The notes beneath the pieces were generated by a model, which saw nothing but the letters and a program-made list of their open reading frames with translations, had not been told where the DNA came from and ran no database searches. DNA of 64,000 bases. It comes from Billgrantia aerodenitrificans. GTDB taxonomy: Bacteria > Pseudomonadota > Gammaproteobacteria > Pseudomonadales > Halomonadaceae. A program made the position numbers and the translations under genes. The DNA is taken from the NCBI RefSeq assembly GCF_021404405.1, contig NZ_JABFTV010000002.1, forward strand, positions 62,001 through 126,000, written 5' to 3'. Below are positions 17,197 to 27,713 of this stretch, one piece after another (position 1 is the first letter of the stretch; each line of letters opens with the position of its first letter).

Positions 17197-17935
17197 GGCG
17201 CTCTCCTTGCGTGTCTTTTCTCTCCGCAGTGTGACCGAACTTGACGAGCTGGAAGCACAGCGCGCCGCAAACGGCGGCGAGGGGAATCGCCACGTTGGTC
17301 AGGCCCAGCAGCGTCAGCAGCAGGGCGCTGAAAATGGTCAGGCCCAGGGCCAGGCTCCAGCGGCGGGAGGTGAAGCGCGGCGCCACCAGCACCAGGAAGA
17401 GCGCGGGCAGGGCGAAGGGCAGGATCTCACCCATCAGGGCCCAGCGCGCGACCAGCTCGCCGCCGATCAGGGCGCCCAGCGCCGTGCCGCCGATCCAGCT
17501 CAACCAGGCCAGCAGGGCGGCGCCGGTGTACCAGCCGAGGCGCTGGGAGGCGGGCAGTTGCGGCAGGCGGGCGTGGGCCAGGGCGAAGATCTGGTCGGTG
17601 AGGCCGTGCATCAGCCAGGGCCACAGGCGGCTGGGTGTCAGCCAGGGGGCCAGGTTGGGGGCGTAGACCACATGGCGCAGGTTGATCAGCAGCGTCATGG
17701 CCACCACCAGCCATAGCGGCGCGCCGGCGGCCACCATGCCGACGAACAGGAACTGCGAGGCGCCGGCATAGATCAGCGTCGAGATCGCCACGGCTTCCCA
17801 GGCGCTGAAGCCGGCCTGGGTGGCGATCAGCCCGAAGGAGATGGCCACCGGCACATAGCCGCCGAGCAGCGGGACGGCCTCGCTCATGCCGGTCAACCAG
17901 GCACGGGTGGGCGAGGAGGTGGCTTGCAGGTTCAT
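17189..17935 (-). CDS. azlC: AzlC-family branched-chain amino acid permease, large subunit
   Basis: A 248-residue membrane protein with the AzlC hallmark start region GMSEAVPLLGGYVPVAISFGLIATQAG and YAGASQFLFVGMVAAGAPLWLVVAMTLLINLRHVVYAPNLAPW near residues 55-100. About seven membrane segments are visible. It overlaps the upstream regulator by four bases and the downstream azlD by eight, forming a tight regulator-azlC-azlD operon. Expected to export branched-chain amino acids or analogues. Confidence 0.92.
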   Translation of the reverse strand: MNLQATSSPTRAWLTGMSEAVPLLGGYVPVAISFGLIATQAGFSAWEAVAISTLIYAGASQFLFVGMVAAGAPLWLVVAMTLLINLRHVVYAPNLAPWLTPSRLWPWLMHGLTDQIFALAHARLPQLPASQRLGWYTGAALLAWLSWIGGTALGALIGGELVARWALMGEILPFALPALFLVLVAPRFTSRRWSLALGLTIFSALLLTLLGLTNVAIPLAAVCGALCFQLVKFGHTAERKDTQGERHE

Positions 17936-18483
17936 GAGCTCTGTTCCTCGTGATAGACGACGCTGAGCAGCAGCGTGGCCCAGCTGTCCCCGGTGCGGTA
18001 AAGGTGGGGGCCATCCGCAGCGAAGGTAAGGGACTCACCGGCCGAGAGCGTGCGGGTGTCGCCTTCCGGCCCGGTCTCCAGCGTACCGCTGATCAAGGTG
18101 AGCGTTTCACGGGCGCCGGGGGTATGGGGCTCGGCGCGTCGCAGGGTATGCGGCGCGCAGCGCATCCAGTAGGCGTCGACCTGAGGGTGGTCCTTGCCCT
18201 GGTCGAGCAGGCGAACCTCAACGCCGTCCTCGCCTAGTGGCACGGCGATAGGCGCCACCAGCGTGCCGAAGGGCACCTTCAGCTGCACCGCCAGACGCCA
18301 GATGGTGTCCAGGGTAGGATTGCCGTTGCCCTGCTCGAGACGAGACAGGTTCGACTTGGCGATGCCGGCGGCGGCGGCCAGCTGCGACAGTGACAAACCC
18401 TGCGCCTGACGCAGGGTCTGCAGATGTTGGCCTAGGGTGCCGAGGGAGAGCTTGTCCAAGCGGATGGCCTCAGATTGTTCCAT
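17932..18483 (-). CDS. XRE-family regulator with C-terminal cupin domain
   Basis: The 183-residue protein has a helix-turn-helix at residues 15-70 (LRQAQGLSLSQLAAAAGIAKSNLSRLEQGNGNPTLDTIW) and a small cupin domain from about 105 onward (HTPGARETLTLISG, LSAGESLTFAADGPHLYRT). XRE-cupin regulators commonly sense small metabolites through the cupin barrel. Coupled by a four-base overlap to azlC, it is probably the local regulator of the exporter. An eight-base palindrome GAACGTTC sits six bases ahead of its start codon and may be its own site. Confidence 0.9.
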   Translation of the reverse strand: MEQSEAIRLDKLSLGTLGQHLQTLRQAQGLSLSQLAAAAGIAKSNLSRLEQGNGNPTLDTIWRLAVQLKVPFGTLVAPIAVPLGEDGVEVRLLDQGKDHPQVDAYWMRCAPHTLRRAEPHTPGARETLTLISGTLETGPEGDTRTLSAGESLTFAADGPHLYRTGDSWATLLLSVVYHEEQSS

Positions 18484-18549
18484 TTAACGAACGTTCTATA
18501 AAAGGAACAGATGTCTGTCAACCTCATCGCGCAGCCAAGCCACAAAAAG

Positions 18550-18577
18550 TTGGCGCGGCTCATCCGAGCCGCGCCAA
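18550..18577 (-). terminator. Rho-independent terminator after the chemoreceptor gene
   Basis: A perfect 12-bp stem (TTGGCGCGGCTC / GAGCCGCGCCAA) with a 4-base loop is followed, on the minus strand, by CTTTTTG. It lies between the chemoreceptor stop and the XRE start. Confidence 0.85.
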
Positions 18578-18594
18578 GTGTCACGTACTTCTCT

Positions 18595-18636
18595 TCGTAC
18601 CTCTATTCGAACTTCTCGTACCTCTATTAGAACTTC
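18595..18636. repeat. 21-bp tandem duplication overlapping the chemoreceptor stop
   Basis: TCGTACCTCTATTCGAACTT-type units at 18595-18615 and 18616-18636 differ at one base. The second copy reaches into the stop codon, so it appears to be a small slippage duplication at the gene end. Confidence 0.6.
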
Positions 18637-20323
18637 AGGCCGTTGCCCATCCGGTCTGGTCCGTCAGCCTCGGCGCATCGCTCGCATCGCTCGCATGGCC
18701 GGCTGGCAGGGCCGCTGCGGTATCCTCCAGCTCATAAGCCCTGTCAGCCAGCTTGAACCTGGCGACGGCTTCGTCGAGACGTTGCGCTTCGGCCTGCAGC
18801 TGGCTGGCGGCCAGGCTGGCCTGCTGGACCAGGGCGGCGTTCTGCTGGGTGGTGTGATCCATGTCGCCGACCGCGGTGTTGACCTCGCCGATGCCGGTGC
18901 GCTGCTCGTTGGAGGCCACGGCGATCTCGTTCATCAGTTCGTTCACGCGCTGCACCGAGGCCATGATCGAGGCCATGCTGCTGCTGGCGCTGTCGGCCTG
19001 CTGGGTGCCGGCTTCGACCTGGCGCACGGAGGTCTCGATCAGCTGACGAATCTCGGTGGCGGCGTCGGCACTGCGGGTGGCGAGCTGGCGTACTTCGCTG
19101 GCCACCACGGCAAAGCCGCGGCCGTGCTCGCCGGCCCGGGCCGCTTCCACTGAGGCGTTGAGGGCCAGGATGTTGGTCTGGAAGGCGATGGAGTCAATCA
19201 GGCCGATGATCTCCGTGACCTGCTGGGAGCTGTCGCGGATCTCCTGCATCCGTGTGACCACGTTGGCCACTACCTCGCCCCCCTGTTGAGCCCGCTCGGC
19301 CGCTTCTCGGGCCATGTCGCTGGCCAGCGAGGCGTTTTCGCTGTTGCGCTCCATGGTCGAGGTCATCTCCTCCATGCTCGATGCGGTTTCGGTCAGCGAG
19401 GCGGACTGGCGCTCGGTGCGTGCCGCCAGGTCGCGGTTGCCGCTGGCGATCTCGCGTGAATTGGCGAGGATCTCCGCGCTGCTGTCGCGTACCGTGGCGA
19501 CGGTGGACGAGAGGCCCTGCTGCATGGTGGCAAGCGCCGTGAAGAGCTTGCCGATCTCGTTCTTGCCGTGGGATTCGACCGGCGAAGAGAGATCGCCGCT
19601 GGCCATGCGCTGGAAGTGCTGGACGATTCGCTCCAGTGGACGGATCAGGTTGGCGCTCACCCCGCGGTAGACGATGCCGATCACCACCAGGGCGACGAGT
19701 AAGACGAAGACGATCACCCGCTGGGCGATCGTGACCACCGAGCCGAAGTTCTCCGCCCGCGCAGCCCCTTCGGCCTCCACACGATGGAAGAAGCCGACGG
19801 CGGCCTGATAGAAGCTGGCGTTCTCCGCGGCGGCCCGCTCGCGCAGCGCCTGGTAAGTGGCCAGATCGCCCCCGGCGAGCGCTTCGGCTTGCGGCCTCAG
19901 GCTGTTCTCCAGCAGGGCGTTGAAGCTGGCTTCGATGGGGCCCATCAGCTCCGCATGCTCGGCTCGTACCGGCAGTTCGAGAAAGAGCTCGAAGATGTCG
20001 GCCATCTCGTCGAGCTGTGCGTTGAGATGCTGGGCTTGGGCCTGGATATCGGCGTCATGGGCGGTATCGAAAGCGCCGCTGGAGCGCTCGAGCAGCCCTT
20101 CGTAAACCTCAGCCATGTCGATGCGGGTGCTCAGCAGCACCGAGTTGGCCCGGTTGAGCGCGGCCTGCTGGGTGACGTTCACCGCGCTGAAGGTATCGAA
20201 GCTGCGCTGGCTGTGGTTGACCGCATAGAGTCCCATGGCACTCAAGGCGATCAGCAGGGAGAGAAAGGCGAGCAGGACCAGCGTCCAGCTCATTTTGACG
20301 GAAAGGTGGCTCAGGCTTTTCAC
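18635..20323 (-). CDS. Methyl-accepting chemotaxis protein
   Basis: The 562-residue chemoreceptor has an N-terminal membrane segment ([21 protein letters not shown] region, residues 11-33), a periplasmic four-helix-type ligand domain to about residue 205, a second membrane segment near 210-230, a HAMP domain ([21 protein letters not shown]), and a long coiled-coil signalling domain with the conserved tip [20 protein letters not shown] then [16 protein letters not shown]. The C-terminus lacks the NWETF-type receptor tail. The GTG start after CAGGAG is preferred; a 60-residue upstream extension reads through non-protein-like DNA. The periplasmic domain gives no clue to the ligand. Confidence 0.93.
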   Translation of the reverse strand: MKSLSHLSVKMSWTLVLLAFLSLLIALSAMGLYAVNHSQRSFDTFSAVNVTQQAALNRANSVLLSTRIDMAEVYEGLLERSSGAFDTAHDADIQAQAQHLNAQLDEMADIFELFLELPVRAEHAELMGPIEASFNALLENSLRPQAEALAGGDLATYQALRERAAAENASFYQAAVGFFHRVEAEGAARAENFGSVVTIAQRVIVFVLLVALVVIGIVYRGVSANLIRPLERIVQHFQRMASGDLSSPVESHGKNEIGKLFTALATMQQGLSSTVATVRDSSAEILANSREIASGNRDLAARTERQSASLTETASSMEEMTSTMERNSENASLASDMAREAAERAQQGGEVVANVVTRMQEIRDSSQQVTEIIGLIDSIAFQTNILALNASVEAARAGEHGRGFAVVASEVRQLATRSADAATEIRQLIETSVRQVEAGTQQADSASSSMASIMASVQRVNELMNEIAVASNEQRTGIGEVNTAVGDMDHTTQQNAALVQQASLAASQLQAEAQRLDEAVARFKLADRAYELEDTAAALPAGHASDASDAPRLTDQTGWATA

Positions 20324-20380
20324 TTGTGGCTCCTGGCGGCCCCGGGGCAGGGCTCGAATTGCATCGCGATGAAACGAGAC

Positions 20381-20403
20381 GCTCGGCCCGGGGCGGGCCG
20401 AGC
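20381..20403 (-). terminator. Stem-loop after the purine permease gene
   Basis: A perfect 9-bp stem (GCTCGGCCC / GGGCCGAGC) with a 5-base loop lies 5 bases past the permease stop on the minus strand. The tail is weakly T-rich. Confidence 0.6.
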
Positions 20404-20408
20404 CGGCC

Positions 20409-21851
20409 TCAGCTGCTGCTGGCGTTGCCAGCCGAGCCTTCCTGGCGATGGGAGCGAAGTGGGGCCTCCCGGTCCTGAGGGGTGCTGCAGTCGGTGTCCT
20501 CATCGGCGCGGGCCATGCGTTCGCGCTCGCGCTCCTCGTCGGCCAGGGTGACCCTGGGTAGCACGAGGTTGAGGGTGAAGGCGGTAATGGCCGCGACCAC
20601 GATGGGGGCGCCGCCGATGGCGTTCTGTATCCAGTCGGGGAGCAGTGCGATCGCTTCGGGCACCTGGGCGATACCCAGGCTCAGGGCGAGCGCCAGGCCG
20701 ACGATGGTCATGTTGCGGGCGGAGAGCTCGTCCTTGATCAGCAGCTTGATGCCGGTCATGGTGATCATGCCGAACACGATCACGGTGGCGCCGCCGAGTA
20801 CCGGATAGGGAATGGTCGTCACCAGGGCGCCGAACTTGGGGCTGAACCCGGCCAGCAGCATGAAGCCGCCGGCAAGCGCCAGCACGAAGCGGCTGATCAC
20901 GCGGGTCATCGCCACGATGCCGACGTTCTGGCTGAAGGTGGCGGTGGGCAGGGCGCCGAAGAAGGCGCTCAGGGTGGTGGTCAGGCCGTTGCCCAGCAGT
21001 CCGCCGGTGAGCTCGCGGGTTCTCAGCTCGCGGTTCATGCCGCCCACCGTGGTGGCCGAGAGGTCGCCGATGGTCTGCACGGAGTTGATCACGCAGATGA
21101 TCACCATGGCGATGATCGCCGAGGTGTGGAACTCCAGCTCGAAGGGCATGAACTGCGGCACGGCCACCCAGCCGGCCTCGGCCACCGCCTCGAAGCTGAC
21201 CATGCCCAGCAACAACGCCAGCGCGTAGCCCACCAGCATGCCGACGATGATGGCCGAGAGTTTCACCACGCCCCTGCCGAACTGCGAGGCGACCAGCACC
21301 GTGGTCAGGGTAACGAGCGCCACGAACCAGTTGAGCGGCTCGCCGAAGCCGGGGGCTTCCACGTTGCCGCTGCCGGCCATGTAGCGCACCGCAATGTCGT
21401 AGAGCGACAGCCCGATCACCAGCACCACGGTACCTGCCACCACCGGCGGGAACAGATGGCGGATGTACTGAATGAAGTAGCCCACCACCATCATGCTGAT
21501 GCCGCCGATGAGCTGCGCGCCGAGAATGCCGGCGATGCCGAACTGGCCGCCCACGGCGACCAGTGTAGGCACGTAGGCGAAGCCGACGCCGAAGATGGCG
21601 GGCAGGCGGGCGCCGAACTTCCATACGCCGTAGAGCTGGAACAGCGTGCTGACGCCCGATGCCAGCACCGCAATCTGGATCAGCAGCAGGCGCTCTTCCA
21701 CGCTGGCGCCCACCACCCCCGCCACGATGATGGGTGGGGTGATCACGCCGGCGATCATCGCCAGCACATGCTGAAGCGAGAGGGGCAGGGCCTTGCCTAC
21801 GCTCGGCCTGCCATGAAAGTCAAAGATGGATGCGTTGACTTGCTTGGGCAT
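20409..21851 (-). CDS. NCS2-family uracil/xanthine/urate permease
   Basis: The 480-residue protein shows the NCS2 layout of about 14 membrane segments, with the signature [14 protein letters not shown] near residue 305, the substrate-helix stretch [17 protein letters not shown] near 255 and [19 protein letters not shown] near 27. NCS2 members import uracil, xanthine or urate with protons. A charged, Arg/Glu-rich tail of about 50 residues is unusual. The family resemblance is to the xanthine/urate branch rather than to UraA, but no catabolic neighbour helps decide. A TGTATACA palindrome lies about 70 bases upstream of the start. Confidence 0.88.
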   Translation of the reverse strand: MPKQVNASIFDFHGRPSVGKALPLSLQHVLAMIAGVITPPIIVAGVVGASVEERLLLIQIAVLASGVSTLFQLYGVWKFGARLPAIFGVGFAYVPTLVAVGGQFGIAGILGAQLIGGISMMVVGYFIQYIRHLFPPVVAGTVVLVIGLSLYDIAVRYMAGSGNVEAPGFGEPLNWFVALVTLTTVLVASQFGRGVVKLSAIIVGMLVGYALALLLGMVSFEAVAEAGWVAVPQFMPFELEFHTSAIIAMVIICVINSVQTIGDLSATTVGGMNRELRTRELTGGLLGNGLTTTLSAFFGALPTATFSQNVGIVAMTRVISRFVLALAGGFMLLAGFSPKFGALVTTIPYPVLGGATVIVFGMITMTGIKLLIKDELSARNMTIVGLALALSLGIAQVPEAIALLPDWIQNAIGGAPIVVAAITAFTLNLVLPRVTLADEERERERMARADEDTDCSTPQDREAPLRSHRQEGSAGNASSS

Positions 21852-22145
21852 GAGGACTTCCGATCGGTTCTTGGATTTGTATTACTTCATCTTCCTTGAG
21901 TGTCTACAGTAGCTCATTAAATTGTATACAGGAAATATTTTCCAGGTCTGGATAGGCCTCTTTCCCCTGCGACTCGATCCTGCCCTCGACCGGCAACGCT
22001 GGTAGTATGTTGGCGGCGTGCCGATGAGGGCCGCCGCTTCTCTAAGGTCGCTGAGACTGAGCCGCAAGGTCGCTGACGATTGCGCATCGCCGGGCCGAGG
22101 AGGTGGCGGGACAGGGGCTGATGGCGTATCTGGATTGGGCATGAA

Positions 22146-24038
22146 ATGAGCATCGAAAAACTCAAGACGAAGACCGACGACCTGTCGCTCGAGCTGGCGC
22201 GCGCGATCGCGGAACTGGTGCCGGACGTGCTCACGGAGACCCGGGATGGGGATGGCCGCCTTCAGCAGACGATCGACTTTTCCCTGCTGCGTCAGGCGCT
22301 GGGCGAGCGTCTCGTCGAAGAGTCGCAGGAGCGCTATCAGCTCGACTGGCCGGGCAAGCGGGCCGCGCTGCGCGAAGCGAACGCCCCGATCCGCATGGCG
22401 CTGCGCCCTGCTGAGCGCGAAAGCGTCGACTTCGCCCACACCCGCAATCTGTTCATCGAGGGCGACAACCTCGACGCCCTGAAGCTGATCCGCGAGAGCT
22501 ATCTGGGCAAGGTCGACGTCATCTACATCGACCCGCCCTACAACACCGGCAGCGACCTGATCTACAACGACCGCTTCATCACGGCCAAGGACGAGTACCT
22601 GGTGAGAAGCGGTCAGGTGGACGAGGCGGGCGGCAAGCTGGTCGCTAACCTGCAGAGCAACGGTCGCTTTCACTCCGACTGGCTGTCGATGATGTACCCG
22701 CGGCTGCGCCTGGCGCGCCAGCTGCTCGCCGAGAGCGGCATCCTCTTCATCTCCATTGACGACAACGAGCGGGCCAACCTCGAGAAGCTGTGCGAGGAGA
22801 TCTTCGGCGGCGGCAACTTCCTCGGCTGCTTCGTCTGGAAGCGCCGCAGCGGTGCCATGGACGCCGTCACCAATCTGAGTGAAGACCACGAGTACGTGCT
22901 GGTGTACGCCAAGGCGAAGGCGACACTGAAGGGCGTGGAGCGCACCTTCGAGAAGTACGCCAACCCCGACGACGACCCGCGGGGGCCGTGGATCTCGGAC
23001 AACCTGAGCGCCGGCAAGCCGGGCGGCGACACCCATTACGCCATTCGTGACCCCGCCACCGGCAATGAGTTCTGGCCGCCCAAGGGGCGCTACTGGCCCT
23101 ACAGCCGCACGACCATGGCCCAGAAGATCGCCGAAGGCCGCGTGATCTTCCCCAAGCAGGCCACCGGCACCCCCATGCTGAAGCGGTTCGCCGCGGAGGC
23201 GATGAAGCCGACCATTCCGGTCTCCTCGTGGATCGAGCGGCCCGGTGCCGGCAACGGCCAGAGCACTCTGGTCTCGCCGATGAACAGCGCCGCCACCCGG
23301 GCGCTCAAGGAGCTGCTGGGCGAGAAGCTGTTCTCGTTCCCAAAGCCGGTGGATCTGATCAAGGCCCTGATCGAGCAGGGTGGTTCCCGCGATGCTCTGG
23401 TGCTGGACTTCTTCGCCGGCTCCGCCACCACCGCCCAGGCGGTGATGGAGTGCAACGCCAGCGACGGCGGCAACCGCCGTTACATCCTGGTGCAGCTGCC
23501 GGAGGCGCTCGACGAGCGCTCCGAGGCGGCCAAGCGCGGCTTTCACACCATCGCCGAGCTGTCCCGGGAGCGCATACGGCGAGCGGCGGCCAAGGTGCTG
23601 GAAGGGCAGTGCCATGACGAGTGGCGCCGCGACGTGGGCTTTCGCGTGCTGAAGGTGGACAGCACCAACATGAAGGAGCTGCGGCAACGCCCGGAGGCGC
23701 TCGCCCAGGGCGACCTGCTCGATGCCGTGGACAGCGTCAAACCCGGCCGCAGCGCCGAAGACCTGCTGTTCCAGGTACTGGTGGACTGGGGGCTGGACCT
23801 GACGCTGCCCATCGCCAGAGCGCAGGTGCAGGGCAAGACGGTGTACCGCGTCGCGGACGATGCGCTGCTGGCCTGCTTCGATCTGGAGATAACGGAAGCC
23901 CTGATCGAGGAGCTGGCGGGTTACAAGCCGCGCCGGCTGGTACTGCGCGACAGCGCCTTCGACTCCGACGCCACGCGCATCAACGTGGAGCAGCAGCTGC
24001 GCCAGCTCTCGCCCGTCACGGAGCTGAGGGTGCTCTGA
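22146..24038 (+). CDS. Type III restriction-modification system methyltransferase (Mod)
   Basis: A 630-residue beta-class N6-adenine methyltransferase. The catalytic motif DPPYNTGSD is at residues 129-137 and the AdoMet-binding motif VLDFFAGSATTAQAV at about 420, in the motif IV before motif I order typical of type III Mod proteins. The variable region between them (about 200-380) should include the target recognition domain. It methylates one strand of an asymmetric site and guides the restriction subunit. Its stop overlaps the next gene's start by one base (TGATG), and no comparable gene lies upstream in the 294-base gap. Confidence 0.92.
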   Translation: MSIEKLKTKTDDLSLELARAIAELVPDVLTETRDGDGRLQQTIDFSLLRQALGERLVEESQERYQLDWPGKRAALREANAPIRMALRPAERESVDFAHTRNLFIEGDNLDALKLIRESYLGKVDVIYIDPPYNTGSDLIYNDRFITAKDEYLVRSGQVDEAGGKLVANLQSNGRFHSDWLSMMYPRLRLARQLLAESGILFISIDDNERANLEKLCEEIFGGGNFLGCFVWKRRSGAMDAVTNLSEDHEYVLVYAKAKATLKGVERTFEKYANPDDDPRGPWISDNLSAGKPGGDTHYAIRDPATGNEFWPPKGRYWPYSRTTMAQKIAEGRVIFPKQATGTPMLKRFAAEAMKPTIPVSSWIERPGAGNGQSTLVSPMNSAATRALKELLGEKLFSFPKPVDLIKALIEQGGSRDALVLDFFAGSATTAQAVMECNASDGGNRRYILVQLPEALDERSEAAKRGFHTIAELSRERIRRAAAKVLEGQCHDEWRRDVGFRVLKVDSTNMKELRQRPEALAQGDLLDAVDSVKPGRSAEDLLFQVLVDWGLDLTLPIARAQVQGKTVYRVADDALLACFDLEITEALIEELAGYKPRRLVLRDSAFDSDATRINVEQQLRQLSPVTELRVL

Positions 24039-24742
24039 TGCCCGTCGTGACCGACATCCGCTACGACGCCGAGGTCGAGCGATACCGCATCTTCGTCGAC
24101 GGTGCCTACTGCACCAGCGTCAGGCAGCGCACCTTTCCCGCGCTGGGTATCGAGCTGGGTCAGCGGATCGATTGCGACGAAATCAAGCGTCGGGAGGCGT
24201 TTCACTGGAAGCACGCCTACGGCGAAGCGGCCTGGAAGAAGGAGAAGGTGCGCATCGCGCGGGTGAAGGCGATCATCGAGGCGCGCTTCTCGGGCCTCGA
24301 GGTGCTGGTGGAAGGCTTCGGCGCCGACTCCAACGACTTCATTCCCGAGCACCCGAAGGAGCCGGGCAAACCCGATCTGAGCATTCGCGGCAGGCAGTCG
24401 GGGCAGATCTACTGCGCCCTGGAAGTGTCGGGCACCGAGGTGAGAAGAGGGACGGACTACTGGGTCAGGCCCGACAAGCTGAGCTATGCCCAGAACCACC
24501 CCGAACAGCACGTCTGGATCTGCCTGCACTACACCCGCCCCAGCGAAAAGCTGGTGTTCATCCGGCCCGATCCGAGTCAGTGCTACCAGCCCGTGCCGGT
24601 GCAAGTGGGCAAGGCCATCGAACATTACGTGCTGTTCGACGACGACTCCCGCGAGACCGGAAGCCTGGAAGATTTCTACGCTTTCCTTCTCTCACAGCGA
24701 CCCGAGCACCTCCTGGCGAGCCGACATGAAGATCCGATTTAA
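24038..24742 (+). CDS. Unrecognised protein between mod and res, RecX-like start plus nuclease-like domain
   Basis: A 234-residue protein coupled at both ends: its ATG overlaps the mod stop and its last 17 bases overlap res. Residues 6-75 ([40 protein letters not shown]) look like the N-terminal part of RecX-type regulators. Residues 105-165 look like a PD-(D/E)xK nuclease core: KPDLSI with D113, then [11 protein letters not shown] with E129, a strand and a helix with K147, then HVWICLHY. The usual Lys after the Glu is Ser. I do not recognise the family; canonical type III systems have only mod and res. An accessory nuclease, a restriction modulator or an immunity-like factor are all possible. 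Confidence 0.75.
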   Translation: MPVVTDIRYDAEVERYRIFVDGAYCTSVRQRTFPALGIELGQRIDCDEIKRREAFHWKHAYGEAAWKKEKVRIARVKAIIEARFSGLEVLVEGFGADSNDFIPEHPKEPGKPDLSIRGRQSGQIYCALEVSGTEVRRGTDYWVRPDKLSYAQNHPEQHVWICLHYTRPSEKLVFIRPDPSQCYQPVPVQVGKAIEHYVLFDDDSRETGSLEDFYAFLLSQRPEHLLASRHEDPI

Positions 24743-27635
24743 AGTTCAGCCCTATCAGACCAGCGCCGTCGAGTCCGTGGTCGACTGCTTCGCCGGGCAG
24801 CCCAGGGCCGATGAGCGGTCGCCCGGCTTCGAGCTGGGGCGCGAAGCTCGGTCACCGGCCTTCGACGAGGTCGTCGCCAATGCCGACTTCGCCATCGACG
24901 AGGCGCGCATTCTGACGAACGTGCAAGCGGTGGCGCAGCGCCAGAACCTGCCCGCGCCGTCGTCGCTCACCGATTTCACCACCCTGGATGCCAAGGGCGA
25001 GCTCGTCCCCGTCAAGCCGGCCTACCGGCGCGATGCCCTGGCAGCCACCGGCGTACACCTCGATGTCGAGATGGAAACCGGCACCGGCAAGACCTACTGC
25101 TACATCAAGACCATATTCGAGCTGAACAAGCACTACGGCTGGTCCAAGTTCATCGTCATGGTCCCCACCATCGCCATCCGTGAAGGGGTGGCCAAGTCGC
25201 TGGAAATGACAGCCGAGCACTTTGCCGAAAGCTACGGCAAGAAGGCGCGCTGCTTCGTCTACAACTCGAAGCTGCTGCACGAGCTGGAGAGCTTCTCGTC
25301 GGATGCCGGCATCAACGTCATGGTCATGAACATTCAGGCGTTCAATGCGCGGGGCAAGGACAACCGCCGCATCTACGACGAGCTGGACGACTTCCAGTCG
25401 CGCAAGCCCATCGACGTGATCGCCGCCAACCGGCCAATCCTGATTCTCGACGAGCCGCAGAAGATGGAAGGGGCGGCTACCCTGGAGGCGCTGCCGCAGT
25501 TCAAGCCGCTGATGATTTTGCGCTATTCGGCCACTCACCGAACCCGCCACAACCGGGTTTTCCGTCTCGATGCGCTCGATGCCTACCAGCAGAAGCTGGT
25601 CAAGAAGATCGCCGTGCGCGGCATTCAGACCCGTGGCTTGGCGGGCACCCACGCCTATCTCTATCTCGAGGGCATCGAGATCTCCAAATCGGCCCCGGTG
25701 GCACGTATCGAGCTGGAGGTGCTCCAGGAATCGGGCGCCATCGTGCGCAAGCTACGGCGACTGGCGCTGGGTGACGATCTGTTCACGGCCTCTGGGCAGC
25801 TCGAACAGTATCGCGACGGCTTCACCATCAGCGAGATCGACTGTTATCGCGACACGGTCGAGTTCACCAACGGCCTGGTGGTGAAGGCCGGTGAGGCGCG
25901 GGGAGACGTCGCCGAGAGCGACATCCGCCGCATCCAGATTCGCGAGACCATCAAGGCGCACCTGGACAAGGAGAAGCAGCTCTTCGCCCAGGGCATCAAG
26001 GTTCTCTCGCTGTTCTTCATCGACGAGGTGGTGAAGTACCGCGACTACGCCCGGGCCGACGAAAAGGGCGAGTACGCACGCATCTTCGAAGAGGAGTATG
26101 CGCAGCTAAAGGACGAATATCTCGCCGAGCTGGCCTTGGACGACACGGCCTATCGCAACACGGCCTATCGCCACTACCTGGCAGGCGTCGAGGTCGCCGC
26201 CACTCATAGCGGCTACTTCGCCATCGACAGGAAAACCCGCCGCCTGAAAGACCCCACCGTCGGGGCGCGCAGCGTCGAATCCGACGACGTGGAGGCCTAC
26301 GACCTGATCCTCAAGGACAAGGAGCGCCTGCTGTCGCTGGCCGAGCCCACGCGGTTCATCTTCTCTCATTCGGCGCTGCGGGAGGGGTGGGACAACCCCA
26401 ACGTCTTCGTCATGTGCATGCTCAAGCACAGCGACAACAGCATCTCACGCCGTCAGGAAGTCGGCCGCGGGCTGCGCCTCTGCGTCGACCAGCAGGGCGA
26501 GCGGATCGACGCGCCGTCGGTTGTGCACGATATCAATGTGCTTACAGTGGTCGCCAGCGAGAGCTACCAGGATTTCGTCGCGGGGCTGCAGCAGGAGATC
26601 GTCGATACCCTCACGGGGCGTCCCGGTGAGTTCGTCGAGGCGCAGCTGCCCAGGGTGGAGGATGGGCGCAAGCCGAAGACCAATCCGCTCAACGCCAACT
26701 TCGACACGGCGGAATTCCAGGCGCTGTGGCAACGCATCGGTCGCCAGGCGGTCTATCGCGTCGAGTTCGATTCCGACGCCCTGGTTCGACAGTGCGCCGA
26801 GGCCCTCGACCGCCAGCTGCGGGTCACTCCCTTGCAGTACGGCGTGCGGCGAGGCGTCCAGCGGGACGACGTGACCGACGAAGCACTGCGCCAAGGGGAG
26901 GGCTTCTCGCTGGAGGAGAATGCGATGGAGAGTACGATGGAGAGTGCGACGGAGTGGGCGCAGGTCGCACCCTCTCAAGTCAGCTACGACCTGCTCGGCA
27001 GGCTGGCCGAGCGTGCTCGGCTCACCCGCCGAACCGTGGCCACCATCCTGCAGCGGATTGCACCTGCCGTCTTCGAGCAGTACCGCCTCAATCCCGAGCA
27101 CTTCATCGCCGAGGCGGCGCGCCTGATTCACGAGCGGAAGGCGGCGATGGCGGTGCGGCACCTCACCTACACCGCTGTGAGTGAGCGCTATGACACAGGG
27201 CTCTTCGCCGCCGCCCAGAGCGGGCAGGATTTCTCCCGTGCCACGCCCCGGCTGACCAAGCACGTCTTCGACTACGCCATCGTCGATTCCGAGGTGGAGC
27301 GGCAGTTCGTCCAGGCGCTGGAGGCCAGTGCGGAGGTGGCAGTCTACGTCAAGCTTCCGCGGGGCTACCGCATTCCCACCCCGGTGGGTGACTACAGCCC
27401 CGACTGGGCGATCTGTTTCCGGGAAGGCAGCGGTACCCATCGCCATGTCGTGGTCGAAACCAAGGGCAGCCCGTCGCTGACGGCGCTGCGTGAAATCGAG
27501 CGGGCAAAGGTCGAGTGCGCACGGAAGTTCTTCGACGCCATCGGCAGCGACAGCGGCGATGGCGAGCTCAGCTATCTGGTGGTGTCGGACTTCGATGAAT
27601 TGACGGATGCGTTGAAGCAGCTTGAGCGGGCGTAA
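24726..27635 (+). CDS. Type III restriction enzyme Res subunit (helicase-nuclease)
   Basis: A 969-residue SF2 helicase with C-terminal nuclease. Walker A METGTGKT is at 116-123, the Walker B box [10 protein letters not shown] near 242, motif III YSATHR near 270, and motifs V-VI near 545-580 ([27 protein letters not shown]). The nuclease core is near 890-915 (YSPDWAI, then VVVETKGS), a clean PD...ExK. All key residues look intact, so the enzyme should be active with Mod. The chosen ATG ([11 protein letters not shown]) matches the family start. Two short in-frame tandem duplications are visible (near 26143 and 26925). Confidence 0.93.
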   Translation: MKIRFKVQPYQTSAVESVVDCFAGQPRADERSPGFELGREARSPAFDEVVANADFAIDEARILTNVQAVAQRQNLPAPSSLTDFTTLDAKGELVPVKPAYRRDALAATGVHLDVEMETGTGKTYCYIKTIFELNKHYGWSKFIVMVPTIAIREGVAKSLEMTAEHFAESYGKKARCFVYNSKLLHELESFSSDAGINVMVMNIQAFNARGKDNRRIYDELDDFQSRKPIDVIAANRPILILDEPQKMEGAATLEALPQFKPLMILRYSATHRTRHNRVFRLDALDAYQQKLVKKIAVRGIQTRGLAGTHAYLYLEGIEISKSAPVARIELEVLQESGAIVRKLRRLALGDDLFTASGQLEQYRDGFTISEIDCYRDTVEFTNGLVVKAGEARGDVAESDIRRIQIRETIKAHLDKEKQLFAQGIKVLSLFFIDEVVKYRDYARADEKGEYARIFEEEYAQLKDEYLAELALDDTAYRNTAYRHYLAGVEVAATHSGYFAIDRKTRRLKDPTVGARSVESDDVEAYDLILKDKERLLSLAEPTRFIFSHSALREGWDNPNVFVMCMLKHSDNSISRRQEVGRGLRLCVDQQGERIDAPSVVHDINVLTVVASESYQDFVAGLQQEIVDTLTGRPGEFVEAQLPRVEDGRKPKTNPLNANFDTAEFQALWQRIGRQAVYRVEFDSDALVRQCAEALDRQLRVTPLQYGVRRGVQRDDVTDEALRQGEGFSLEENAMESTMESATEWAQVAPSQVSYDLLGRLAERARLTRRTVATILQRIAPAVFEQYRLNPEHFIAEAARLIHERKAAMAVRHLTYTAVSERYDTGLFAAAQSGQDFSRATPRLTKHVFDYAIVDSEVERQFVQALEASAEVAVYVKLPRGYRIPTPVGDYSPDWAICFREGSGTHRHVVVETKGSPSLTALREIERAKVECARKFFDAIGSDSGDGELSYLVVSDFDELTDALKQLERA

Positions 27636-27663
27636 AGCCGTCTCCTGAAGGAACTGTCGAAAA

Positions 27664-27693
27664 AAACCGGCCGGCATGGCAGCCGACCGGTTT
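27664..27693. terminator. Bidirectional terminator between res and the DUF892 gene
   Basis: A 12-bp stem with one mismatch (AAACCGGCCGGC / GCCGACCGGTTT) around a 6-base loop separates the two convergent genes. On the minus strand it is followed by a run of seven T, so it is strongest for the DUF892 transcript. Confidence 0.85.
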
Positions 27694-27713
27694 CCTGACG
27701 TCTAGCGGCGCGC

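Noticed and set aside
20324..20503. 60-residue N-terminal extension of the chemoreceptor
   Set aside because: The GTG start at 20323 has a CAGGAG site and a normal receptor start; the extension covers the terminator of the purine permease gene.
21923..21930. TGTATACA palindrome upstream of the purine permease gene
   Set aside because: Eight bases are too short to claim an operator without a known regulator or a second copy.
21882..23687. 601-codon open frame on the minus strand across mod
   Set aside because: It is antisense to mod, which has clear methyltransferase motifs. High-G+C DNA gives long antisense frames, and this one has no recognisable domain.
22146..24038. Simple-sequence repeat tract making mod phase-variable
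   Set aside because: I looked for tandem short repeats in mod and its start and saw none, so on/off switching of this type is not supported.
26445..27677. 410-codon open frame on the minus strand across res
   Set aside because: Antisense shadow of the restriction gene with no family features.
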